60,000 bases of DNA from Bolinopsis microptera (lineage: Eukaryota; Ctenophora; Tentaculata; Lobata; Bolinopsidae), in NCBI RefSeq assembly GCF_026151205.1, contig NC_087077.1, forward strand, positions 10,843,983 through 10,903,982, read 5' to 3'. The number at the start of each line of letters is the position of its first letter. Positions within the stretch are counted from its first letter, which is position 1. The position numbers and the translations under genes are program-made. This document shows positions 31,295-41,093 of this stretch, piece by piece. The notes under the pieces are model-generated. The model saw only the letters and a list, made by a program, of their open reading frames with translations. It had not been told where the DNA came from and searched no databases.

Positions 31295-32932
31295 ATGTTG
31301 AGACCATCTAGATTCTCCTCGTCACAACTGCTAGTCTGTGTGTTCTTGGCTATGGTATCTCTGCTCATGCTCGTTACTAACTTTGCTATGAAACGTGGAA
31401 TTACAGAAGGAACTACGCTCACAAGCCATATACAAATTGTAAAAAGGGTGAATAATTCTCTTGGAGCAACAAAAAAAGCAAGCCCTTTAAACGAAGGTGC
31501 CAAAACCCATAAAGGTGATTATGTGCTCCATAATCAAAGACTAAGATTATGGTATGGAGGTAGGTGTATCGATTCTAAAGACGGAAAACAGCTGAGTGTA
31601 CAGTTCTGTGATCCAAATATAGAGCAGGCTTTCAGTTTAACGACAGATAACCGTCTGATCTACGAGAAGACTGGAGGATGTGTGAGCTACGAAACAAAAG
31701 AAACAGCTGTATTTTTGAATCTTGTTGATTGCTCGCATGTCACAGGATCGTTCTTTACACAGGACGAAAATGGACAGTTTTACCTACAGCACGTTGTGGA
31801 AAATAAAGAGCTGTGTATCACACCAATATCCAAGATAAATTCCAATGTAACAAAAATTCCTTGTCTGTATGATCCTATTGGACTGACCGTTTGTGATAAG
31901 GAAGCCTCAAGAATATTGCCGATGGAGGAACAATTTTTCCAAAACGACAGAAAATTGATGAAGGGAGCTGTTATAGCTCAAAATAGCTCATGTGACTTCA
32001 GAGCTTGTGGGCTTAACAAGAGGGAACCTGTAAACCTTCTCCCACTTCACCAGATGAGCAGATGCACAAAACTTTGGGAATGTGTTACAGTTGCAGTAAA
32101 AACAGCAAGAAGGCCACACCTAGTAGTTCGTCTGGCTCAATCAGTGAGAGACAGTTTGGGGTTCGACATTCGGATTGTTGCATACGACGATGGACCTAAT
32201 GATTATTCTGAAGAAATTCTTCAACAAATGGCAGAGTATCCTTTATTGCGTTACATAGTGAGCAGCGACGAAGATCTTGGTATTTCACAAGGAAGAAATC
32301 TTGCTATTTTGCAGGTCAAAACAAAATATTTTTTCCTTGCAGATGACGATATCAAGTTCAATAGAGACACAAAACTCGATAAATTAGTCGCAATACTGGA
32401 CACCACTGACGCCACAGTTGCTTCAGCCACGTACAGTGGGAGTACCCACTTTACTGGGTACTTCCAATTTGGGTATTTTAACTCTAAGTCAAAACCAAAA
32501 CTTGGCTTTTACCATCAAGCTTGCACTTTTGTCAATCAAACAATTCCGGACCACCCAGATTGTGTGAGATGTGAAATAAGTTCCAACGTATTTTTGGCTC
32601 GAACGAAGGAGGTATTGGATATAGGGGGCTGGGATCCTGAGCTCATGACAAGAGAACACAAGGATATATTTATTAGACTCAAAGCAGCCGGAATGAAAGT
32701 TGTACTGTGTCCTGATGTGAAAGTGACACATGCACGTCCAGGGAAAAAAGCAGTAAAAGGAGTAGGATATAGTGAAAAGAGAAGGCGTGGTAGTGCAAGG
32801 TCGAGCTTGCTCGAAGCTAACAGATGGAACATTCACGGCATATTCGAGAAATTTGCAAAGGGCACGTTAAGCCTAAGCAGCACTTCCGGAGAGATAGAAT
32901 TTAAGGAAGTTAAAGCACGAGAATTTTGTTAG
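31295..32932 (+). CDS. Type II membrane glycosyltransferase, B4GALNT-like, with ricin-B domain
   Basis: A single intronless frame of 545 residues. Residues 11-30 (QLLVCVFLAMVSLLMLV) form a signal anchor, so the enzyme should sit in the Golgi with its C-terminus in the lumen. Residues about 75-205 look like a ricin-B (beta-trefoil) lectin domain: YGGRCIDSKDGKQLSVQFC then GGCVSYETKE, and later NKELCITP. Residues about 265-500 form a GT-A fold close to beta-1,4-N-acetylgalactosaminyltransferases (GT12/GT2). ISQGRNLAI precedes the metal-binding DDD in YFFLADDDIKF (near residue 350). Further on are SSNVFLARTKEVLDIGGWDP and REHKDIFIRLK. It probably transfers a hexosamine to a glycan; acceptor and donor are unknown. 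The order, lectin N-terminal to the transferase, is the reverse of the GALNT family. Confidence 0.78.
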   Translation: MLRPSRFSSSQLLVCVFLAMVSLLMLVTNFAMKRGITEGTTLTSHIQIVKRVNNSLGATKKASPLNEGAKTHKGDYVLHNQRLRLWYGGRCIDSKDGKQLSVQFCDPNIEQAFSLTTDNRLIYEKTGGCVSYETKETAVFLNLVDCSHVTGSFFTQDENGQFYLQHVVENKELCITPISKINSNVTKIPCLYDPIGLTVCDKEASRILPMEEQFFQNDRKLMKGAVIAQNSSCDFRACGLNKREPVNLLPLHQMSRCTKLWECVTVAVKTARRPHLVVRLAQSVRDSLGFDIRIVAYDDGPNDYSEEILQQMAEYPLLRYIVSSDEDLGISQGRNLAILQVKTKYFFLADDDIKFNRDTKLDKLVAILDTTDATVASATYSGSTHFTGYFQFGYFNSKSKPKLGFYHQACTFVNQTIPDHPDCVRCEISSNVFLARTKEVLDIGGWDPELMTREHKDIFIRLKAAGMKVVLCPDVKVTHARPGKKAVKGVGYSEKRRRGSARSSLLEANRWNIHGIFEKFAKGTLSLSSTSGEIEFKEVKAREFC

Positions 32933-33969
32933 GTGCTGGTTTTGAGGAACTAATTGGAATAATTGTCAAATTAAAAGATTGAATTGCTACTTTATTCTTT
33001 TATTATTATATACTAGAAAGCCTGTGGTCACAGGGAGGAAGCTAATAGTATTTTTTGTTAGTAAGTTTAAATCACGCCAAAAAATATCCTAAACAACCGA
33101 AGATACAGTCAATTAAAATGTTGCTCATACTAAACACAGCGTAATATCAACAAACCCGATCAAAATGTCACTCCCAAATCTTTGCAAGTTCATATTTTTC
33201 GTCTGATTTGCACGTGGGCGGTCATACAGACAGACAGACATTCTACATACAGAAATAGTTCTTTGAATTACAGTATTGATACTACAATCAAATAGTTGAG
33301 TGATACTTCAGAAACAAAATCAGATACAGAATTTTCAATAGAAATGGAGATATTCTGAATAATCCAACCTAATTTTTGTAAATTGATAGCTGTTTTACTA
33401 AAACAGTGTGTTAGTACGGCCTTCATTTGAGAAATTTGTGCACCAAATGCTCAATCCCAGTTTTGAACTCTCATTATGGTGGTAAGAATTAGCATACAAT
33501 GTTCCCCATCTTGGTATGAAACGTCAAGCTGAGCCGTGAAAGAAGGGCTGTGTGCATTTCAAAGAAATCCACAATTAGAGAGGGTTCCTTAGTATAGTAT
33601 AGAGCTTGAATTTATAGCCAAAAACCCAAACATGACCTGAATGCAAAAATTGGCAATAACAACATTGCAGCCTTAATAATAAATAAAGAGAATTTATCAA
33701 TTAACACAACGCGCAAGACCATATAGCTACACCGAAACTATCAAAAAGAACAACAAAAACCAAGCTCAAGTGCACAATTCTAGAGAAGCGCTATGTTATT
33801 TTCAGCAATGTAAAATTGTAGCAAACTCCAAATTCTCAACGGACACACTTGACACTTAAAAATATAATTCAGTTCAACTCAATGAATAATAATGAAAATA
33901 TGGAGTAGAAATCAAATTACCATTTAAAAATTAGTATGAAACCGATGTTCTTGGCTTCATTAAGCGTAC
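32933..33969. other. Intergenic DNA
   Basis: This holds the 3' flank of the glycosyltransferase gene. No ORF with homology, repeat or RNA gene was recognised. Confidence 0.4.
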
Positions 33970-33971
33970 TA

Positions 33972-34200
33972 AATCACTCTACACTCGATCGCGATCTTCT
34001 AAATTTTTCTGAAAGGGCCCCTGACAGTTGAAACCTACATGGATCGCTGTACGTATTTTCGGACGCTGATTCCTAATTAAAAAAATAAAAATGCTCCCCT
34101 GGTAAGATATTGGCGAAAAAACTGTCTCGATCACGTGATATGACCATATATTTAAGGAAGTTAGTTCCAATTCTCGTCAGGGTTAGGGTTTCAGACATAA
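33972..34200. repeat. Partial MITE related to 25870-26205
   Basis: It begins TA-AATCACTCTACACTCGATCG, matching the MITE terminus at 25870, and ends near CTCGTCAGGGTTAGGG, which resembles its interior. The opposite terminus is missing, probably lost where the LINE begins. Confidence 0.5.
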
Positions 34201-34954
34201 ACCTTGTGTTTCGGTGTTCACTTAAACGGTACTTGGCGGCTGAACTGTGGTGTCTGACGTTTGCAGCTAGATCGGACTCTGATATTAATACTTTCAACAC
34301 TACTATATAACAAATAATTTGAGGATGTACCATGAATGCACAATGACCATGAATCTCTAAACTCGTTGGCAGTGGGGTAGCCTGTGTGGAACCTGCAGGG
34401 GTGGTGGAACAGAAGACTTGCTGATGGCCCTGCTTGAGAGTTGAGTACTTGTTGTGCTGTTGTTATGTAAACACACTTCACTCATCCTCACAGTCATCAC
34501 AGTCACCACACCTGGAGGGCTCACAGCATAGTGTATTCATGGTGCTCCCTCCGGCCATCATTAAAATAGTAGTGTTGAAAGTATGCAAATTGTATCTACT
34601 ATCTTATCTGTCTTATTGAAATATACCCAGATTTGATATTGACTAATTAACACTCTTTCAGCTTTGATATTTGGGCTTCCCAGCCCTCACCTTCCACAAC
34701 ATCCTCCATACCATCCCTCACATCATCAACCCTATCATCTCACTCTCATATCAATCCTGTCTATGTTGGTCTGTCAGTGTGCCAGTCTATAGATTCTTAT
34801 TATGATTATTTCTATATAGCTATGATATTTCACATCCTTCACGTTGCTCATTATTATACTCTATACTACTCTTCTCTCTCCCAGGTCCTGAGGCCTGTCT
34901 GACGGGACACCACCCCGAACGGTCCACCGGCTGCCCCCGCCTCTTCTCATAATC

Positions 34955-37040
34955 ATGGTACACGATAGATCTCTACGGAATGCTCGTCCTCACAAGGCTC
35001 CACCCAACGATCCGAATAACAGCCTCTATGACTCACCTCAATCTAGAGTTTCCCTCTTCAAGGAGCAACTGAAGAGTAACACCGAATCTCCTACTGTCAT
35101 ACCAGAAAGCCCCATTGATGTTACTGGAGACAAATTCTTTGATGCAGAGTGCCTTGTCCCCAAAACCCCATCAAACCAGGGTACTCCTAGTGCAAGTGCC
35201 AAGAGCACACCTTCTCAAAACAAGAGAACTCCTACCCAAAACAAAAAGAAGTGTCCATGCAAGAAGAGTGACAAAAACTCAACCTACATCACCTGCAACA
35301 AGTGTCAACAGCAATGGCATAATAGGTGCAGTAATCTACTCGGCCTTTCACCATCAGATATTAAGAAAATGGAACTGTGGGAGTGCCCAAGCTGTTATGT
35401 CTGTCCCGCACTTAGTAAGGTACCTTCATCCCTCTACGCTGACATCCGTTCAACTAAGGAGGTTGTCACCGCATTATGTCTTAGTGAACGCTCTTCAAAC
35501 CAGGGGTTGGTTAATGATGATGTCACAGAGAAACTGAACATGCTACAGCAAGAGATAAAAGGCCTCCGTGAGTCTGCCTTCCAGAGAGTTGACCAGCCAC
35601 ACCCAGAGAGCACGACCCTGTTGACAGCTGAAGCTGTCACTAGCATCCAAAACAGCCTATTACACCTGACTGAACAAGTCACATCCATGAAGTCGTCGCT
35701 TGGCAACAGAAGCAGCAGCAGCCCTCGGCCTCCACCAAACAGGATGCCACAGCCTAACCATGGTCCTGGTCCCACATCCCCTCCCCTACCTAATACTGTC
35801 TCTCCACACACAAAGAAACATGTGACACCGTGCAAGCCCTATGGAATGTATGACCCTCTAGCCCTTACACCAGAACTTAAGGAGGAAGTCCAAGCGTTCA
35901 TCAGTGGTAATACTCCAGTGGTAATATATATATAACTGTAGCGAATTTACTAGTGTTGGTGAGAACTCTCGTGAAGTAATGTACTTTGGTGACTTCTCGT
36001 ATAGGTACACTGGCACTGAGCACCCAGCAAGAGAAATGCCGCACGTGCTGAAGAAGCTTATTGACACAATTGTTCCTAAAATACCTTCTCCAGTGAATGA
36101 TAGGAATATCAAGATTAACTCGTGTCTCATTAGTAAGTATAGCTCTGGTACTAACCACATTCCAATGCACAGAGATGATGAGCCTGTGATTGATCCCGAA
36201 TCTCACATCCTTACGATCTCACTAGGAGCTGCCCGTACCATGTCCTTCTGCAATAATGATGACAGCCAATCAGAAGATCTCCCCCTTCAGGACAACAGCT
36301 TGTTAGTCACAACGAGATATGCGCAGGACTTTTGGAAACACGGGATCCTCCCAGACGAGAATGTCTCCACAGAGAGAGTGAGCCTGACCTTTAGACACAT
36401 TTCTCCTCACTTCATCAATTCGACCATCATTCTGGGTGATTCAAACACCTCCAGGATGACATTTGGTGACTCAGTAGGTACCTTTGGTCGTTGGGTCCCT
36501 GGGAAGCGTGTTTTGGTAGGTCACATGGAGGCTCTCCCTGATGCAATTGAGATTGGCCCTTACCGTAATATTGTCATCCATACTGGAATCAACAGTATTA
36601 ACTCCCGGTCTCATCCACGATCAGAAGCCTACCTCCTCCATGTCCTCGAATCCAAGTGCAGAGACATTACTGAAACCTACCCCAAATCCAAAATCCACTT
36701 GTCAATGTTACTTCCAACTAGACTAAACTCTCTAAATAGAAAAGTTGAAAGCTTTAATCGGGGCATCCTCGATGTGTCTTATCAGCAAAGAAACATTTTT
36801 ATTATTGATAACTCTATTTTTGGTCGCCAGCTCTCTGATGAGTATGGCAGATGGGATATTGCTGCAAATGGCCCTCTTACCTCAGATATTGTCCACCTTG
36901 GTAAAAGTGGTATCCGTAAATTTGCTGCGAATATTAAGGAATCTGTAGCTGGCAGAAGGAGTAGCCAGTCTAGAGCACGTTTTAACACCAGTCAGGGGAA
37001 CTTCGGCGGAGCGGTAGAGGGTGGTAGGCGCCCACCATAA
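34955..37040 (+). pseudogene. LINE copy A ORF1: PHD finger, AlkB-like dioxygenase, SGNH esterase (one frameshift)
   Basis: Part one (34955-35935) has a serine/threonine/proline-rich start, then a PHD finger: CPCKKSDKNSTYITCNKCQQ, HNRC and CPSC. A coiled segment and a proline-rich linker follow. Part two reads in the next frame from about 35923. It starts the AlkB domain (EFTSVGENSREVMYFGDFSY) and contains the whole 2-oxoglutarate/Fe(II) core: HRD (36168-36176), H in FWKHGI (36339-36341) and RVSLTFR (36375-36395). SLGAARTMSF lies between. The C-terminal third is an SGNH hydrolase with IILGDSN, HTGIN and DIVHLGKSG. The frame break falls in a (TA)n run, consistent with a lost TA pair. It was probably one protein of about 695 residues. 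Confidence 0.88.
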
Positions 37041-37042
37041 TT

Positions 37043-40000
37043 ATGATGATCAAACAACCACAAATTACTAAGAATGTTTGCAAGGGATGCAATAAATTTA
37101 TCTCAACACACCACAAAATTTTAAACTGTAGCTCCTGTGGAACAGTTACTCACTCTAAATGTGCCAAAAATCTCTTCCAATACAGCCACACCAATGATAG
37201 CTGGCAATGCTACATCTGCATCGCCAGCTTACCACAACGGTACTGCCCATTTGCTTCTGCACTTATACGTGACAAACATGACCCAGTCCACCTTGATGAA
37301 ATTGAAGATGTTTCTGAAATCAATGAAATCCATAAAAGCTGTAAAAATTATGATCATAAAAGCTTTAAGAACCTCATAAAGCTGTATCATAGAAATGGGC
37401 AGAACCTTACTGGTATTTTTAACAATATTGATGGAAATGCTGCAAATTTTGATACATTTGTCACAGAAATCTCACAGTACAGTCATCCACTCTCGTTTAT
37501 TGGCTTGGCTGAGACAAATATTGATGCAAACCTCAAAGACTTGTATAGGATACCCGGTTATCTCTCTGAATACACCAATAAATTACGTGACAAATCTAAA
37601 GGTAGTGGAGTGGGAATTTACATCAATGAGTCACTTACTTACACCCGTATTGACAAACTATGTATGTGTACCCCTAACCTTGAATCTGTGTTTGTCTCCA
37701 TAACAAATGTTGGCAGGCCCCAAACAGTTGGCGTCCTATACAGACCACCTGGTGGATCTGACAAAGATGCCCTACACGAATTTGAGAGCCTTCTTAATCA
37801 GGTTCCTGATAGGAACGTTATCCTGCTTGGAGATTTCAACTTTAATCTATTTAATAAAGGCTCTGCCAGCTTTGAAAACATTTTATATGGAAATAACTTC
37901 ATCCCGCTTATATCACTGGCAACGCACCATAAACCAGGCTGTGTCCCATCGCTTATTGACAATATTCTGACAAACTCCACTGACAATATTGTGTCAGCTG
38001 GACTACTGGATACCAGGGTTTCGCATCACTCTCCAATTTTCTGTATTCTCGAATGTAGCATGCCTGAAGAACCAGAACTTGACCCTTGTAAACCAAAATA
38101 CGACTACTGTGAATCTAATATGACCAAGTTCTTAGAAGATATTCAAACAAATTTTTGTGGGCAGGTGTGCTACAACGTAGAAAACTTTGAAATTTTTGCA
38201 AATAAGATAAAACTTTTGATCGAAGAAAACTTTTTAATTGAATCTGAATCGTTCAAAAAGTCAAAAAGAAATATGATTGCAAACCCTTGGATCACACCAG
38301 GGATCATTGCATCAGTGAAAAAGAAAGAATATCTTTACAAGCAGTGGAAGAGTACAATTAAGGAACCCAACCCTCTTGGAGACTCTGATCTATACTTAAC
38401 CTATAGTAAATTCCGTCGACAGTTAAAATACATTATCAGATCTGCCAAGAAATTGTACTATTGCAGAAAATTCTCAAAAGTCTCAGGTAATATGAAGCAA
38501 ACATGGGCACTGATCAATGAACTGAGGGGAAAAACAAAAACTGGAATAAAGGCCTCGTTCAAAATAGATGGTAGTTTAGTAAAAGACAAGCGTGTCATAT
38601 CGAATGGCTTTAACATGTTCTTCTCTTCCATTGCAGGTAAACTTAATGCGAAGCTCTGCTCCTCCAAACCAATAAGTCGTGACACAGCTTGCCAGAGGCC
38701 CCTTAATTATAAGAACTACTTTAACAAAAGAGTTACCAACAGTATGTTCTTAAACCCCTGTGATACTGAGGAAATCGAAAAAATTGTTAAAACCTTCCAG
38801 GGTGACAAGGCTAGTGACATATCAATAGCTGTTCTTAAGAAATGTTGCACTACAATCTCTAAGCACCTAGCTGGTTTCCTAAACTCATTCATGAAGCTGG
38901 GTCTATTTCCAAATATTCTCAAAATAGGTAAGGTCACCCCCGTATTTAAGAAAGGAGACCCACAGCTGTTTGATAACTACAGGCCTATATCCATTCTACC
39001 TATCTTTGGTAAGATATTTGAAAAAGTAATTTACTGCCGACTATATAGCTTCTTTACTTCACATATGGTCATATACGATAAACAGTTTGGATTCAGATCC
39101 AACCACTCAACGGCACATGCCATCAATTACTCCATTGACCACATTCTTAAAAACCTAGAAAGTAAGAATCATGTAATTGGCATATTCATTGACTTAAGCA
39201 AAGCGTTTGACACAATCGACCACAGAAAATTACTTGTCAAACTTGAACACTATGGCATAAGAGGGCCCTGTCTTGACCTAATTGAAAGCTATTTGTGTAA
39301 CCGACAGCAGTATGTTGATTTCCAAAATACACACTCTGATCACTGCAAAATTGAATATGGGGTACCACAGGGATCAGTTCTAGGCCCTCTCCTCTTCTTA
39401 CTCTACATTAATGACATTACCAACTCTAGCAAACTTGGACACTTCATACTGTTTGCAGATGACACGAACATATTTGTTGCTGGAAAAACTGAACAAGAAG
39501 CCTATTTGAATGCTAATAAAGTACTTGAATCTGTAAATGACTATATGGAATCTAACTTGCTGCACATTAACCAAAGCAAATCGGTCTACATGTTATTCAG
39601 ACCTGGCCGGTACTCGTCCTGTGCACGTGCTCGTGAATATGGCTCTGAGAACTCACTCACGTTATCAGGCAACACGCTTACACGAGTAGATAAAGTGAGA
39701 TTCCTTGGTGTTATCATAGACCATGAACTATCCTGGGAACCCCAACTAGATAACATAAAAAGTAAACTAACTACAAGTATAGCTATAATTAAACGTATTA
39801 TGAAGTTTATTCCAGAAACAGAGTACCATAAGCTGTATGACTCCTTATTCAAGTCTCATATGAGCTACTGTATCAGTAGCTGGGGTGGTGTCACACCTTA
39901 TAGACTATCTAAACTGTTCTCCATCCAAAAAAGATGTGTACGCCTTCTATTTGGAAGCAAACCAAGCTTTGACCGGGCAGAGTATTATGAAACATGTGCA

Positions 40001-40489
40001 CGTGCAAGACCATACAGTGAACACATCGCAAAAAGGAGCTTTGCTTTGGAAAACACTAAGCCAATATTCAATACCGAGAAAATCATGTCAATCCACAACC
40101 TGTACACCCAACATATATCCACTGAACTGTTTAAAATCTTGAAACTGCATCAACCTATCTCTCTGACAAGTTTATTCGAAACAAGTTCCAGAGCATGTAG
40201 CCAAACTATGCGGGTCCCCCGACACAAACTTGAAATTTCTAAACACAATTTTGTCTTCAAAGGTACGACTATATGGAACAGTTTGGTTGATAAAATGTTC
40301 GACAAATGCACTCCTAATGAAAACAATGTCATGGTCCCTGGCTCTAGTAAATTTTCCGACTTTTCCTCCCCCATCTCAATTATCAAGAGCCGTATCAAAA
40401 AGCTCTTACTTGAAACCCAGCAATTGACAACACCTGGGCGTGAAATTGAGTGGCTCCCCCTAAATAGCTGGGGCATTGAACCAGCTTAG
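37043..40489 (+). CDS. LINE copy A ORF2: PHD finger, endonuclease, reverse transcriptase (intact)
   Basis: An uninterrupted 1148-residue frame starting ATGATG two bases after the ORF1 stop. Residues about 11-58 form a C4HC3 zinc finger (CKGCNK, CSSC, HSKC and CYIC). An APE-type endonuclease follows: FNNIDGN, GLAETNID, GVLYRPP, LLGDFNFN (near 262), SLIDNILT and the catalytic SHHSP. The RT has the blocks NYRPISILPIFGKIFEK, FGFRSNHST, FIDLSKAFDTIDH, GVPQGSVLGPLLFLLYIND and FADDTNIF (near 803). The C-terminal part ends in the KSRIKKLLLE region. All catalytic motifs are present. It would make the cDNA and nick the target for the element. CR1/L2 clade is inferred from the motifs and the ORF1 domains. 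Confidence 0.93.
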   Translation: MMIKQPQITKNVCKGCNKFISTHHKILNCSSCGTVTHSKCAKNLFQYSHTNDSWQCYICIASLPQRYCPFASALIRDKHDPVHLDEIEDVSEINEIHKSCKNYDHKSFKNLIKLYHRNGQNLTGIFNNIDGNAANFDTFVTEISQYSHPLSFIGLAETNIDANLKDLYRIPGYLSEYTNKLRDKSKGSGVGIYINESLTYTRIDKLCMCTPNLESVFVSITNVGRPQTVGVLYRPPGGSDKDALHEFESLLNQVPDRNVILLGDFNFNLFNKGSASFENILYGNNFIPLISLATHHKPGCVPSLIDNILTNSTDNIVSAGLLDTRVSHHSPIFCILECSMPEEPELDPCKPKYDYCESNMTKFLEDIQTNFCGQVCYNVENFEIFANKIKLLIEENFLIESESFKKSKRNMIANPWITPGIIASVKKKEYLYKQWKSTIKEPNPLGDSDLYLTYSKFRRQLKYIIRSAKKLYYCRKFSKVSGNMKQTWALINELRGKTKTGIKASFKIDGSLVKDKRVISNGFNMFFSSIAGKLNAKLCSSKPISRDTACQRPLNYKNYFNKRVTNSMFLNPCDTEEIEKIVKTFQGDKASDISIAVLKKCCTTISKHLAGFLNSFMKLGLFPNILKIGKVTPVFKKGDPQLFDNYRPISILPIFGKIFEKVIYCRLYSFFTSHMVIYDKQFGFRSNHSTAHAINYSIDHILKNLESKNHVIGIFIDLSKAFDTIDHRKLLVKLEHYGIRGPCLDLIESYLCNRQQYVDFQNTHSDHCKIEYGVPQGSVLGPLLFLLYINDITNSSKLGHFILFADDTNIFVAGKTEQEAYLNANKVLESVNDYMESNLLHINQSKSVYMLFRPGRYSSCARAREYGSENSLTLSGNTLTRVDKVRFLGVIIDHELSWEPQLDNIKSKLTTSIAIIKRIMKFIPETEYHKLYDSLFKSHMSYCISSWGGVTPYRLSKLFSIQKRCVRLLFGSKPSFDRAEYYETCARARPYSEHIAKRSFALENTKPIFNTEKIMSIHNLYTQHISTELFKILKLHQPISLTSLFETSSRACSQTMRVPRHKLEISKHNFVFKGTTIWNSLVDKMFDKCTPNENNVMVPGSSKFSDFSSPISIIKSRIKKLLLETQQLTTPGREIEWLPLNSWGIEPA

Positions 40490-41057
40490 TCAATCAGCAT
40501 CCCATCCCTTGCATACAACTAATTACAAAAGCGCTAATTATACCTGTTTCAAAAGCATCCTGTCTGGAAGTTCCCTGACTGCCGTGTGAATCTTTGGATC
40601 TATTTTTGGATCTATTTTTATATTGATATGATTTTTATATACCTATATATTCCTCGCATAATTTCCATGTCCACCTGAACAAACCTGGCACCATCAAATC
40701 TTACTCTAGAAACCCCAGAACTCATCAAGCCTAGTCTGAATGCAAAACTAGTTGACCAGCTACGTACAGTTTCCTGGACAACTGGAACCTTTTGGGCCAT
40801 GCACAAGCCAATAGCATGTATGGTCCTGCAGTGGGGTCTCCTTGTCCTTGGATCTGTGTTTTGATCCGTCTTTTCTTAAAATTTTCCATTTGTGTCACTT
40901 AGAATCACCTTTTAAAATGTTAATCGACACCACTGGTCCTAGTTAAATTTAGCCATGGCACAACTACTCGAACGTAACAGTTAAATAGGTGTGACATACT
41001 ATTATTCTTATAATTATATCATATGAATTGATTGCACTGCTAATAAATAAAATACTT

Positions 41058-41093
41058 TGTTTTACTAAAATACTTTGTTTTACTATTGTAATT
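41058..41093 (+). repeat. LINE copy A 3' terminal doublet
   Basis: AAATACTTTGTTTTACTA occurs twice in tandem as the last recognisable part of the element. Comparable doublets of different sequence mark other copies (45613, 48757, 48970). Confidence 0.75.

Larger units (their letters stand above)
34285..41093 (+). mobile_element. LINE copy A: CR1/L2-type retrotransposon, nearly full length
   Basis: The 5' end is placed at about 34285 because AATACTTTCAACACTACTAT and the following ATAACAAATAATTTGAGG recur at 51810, in front of copy C. An inverted copy of the first 19 bases lies at 34566-34584 in the 5' leader. ORF1 (34955-37040) and ORF2 (37043-40489) follow, then a 3' untranslated region of about 570 bp and a terminal doublet AAATACTTTGTTTTACT x2 (about 41058-41093). 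Only one lesion was seen in about 6.8 kb, a frameshift in ORF1, so this is a young copy. Confidence 0.85.
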
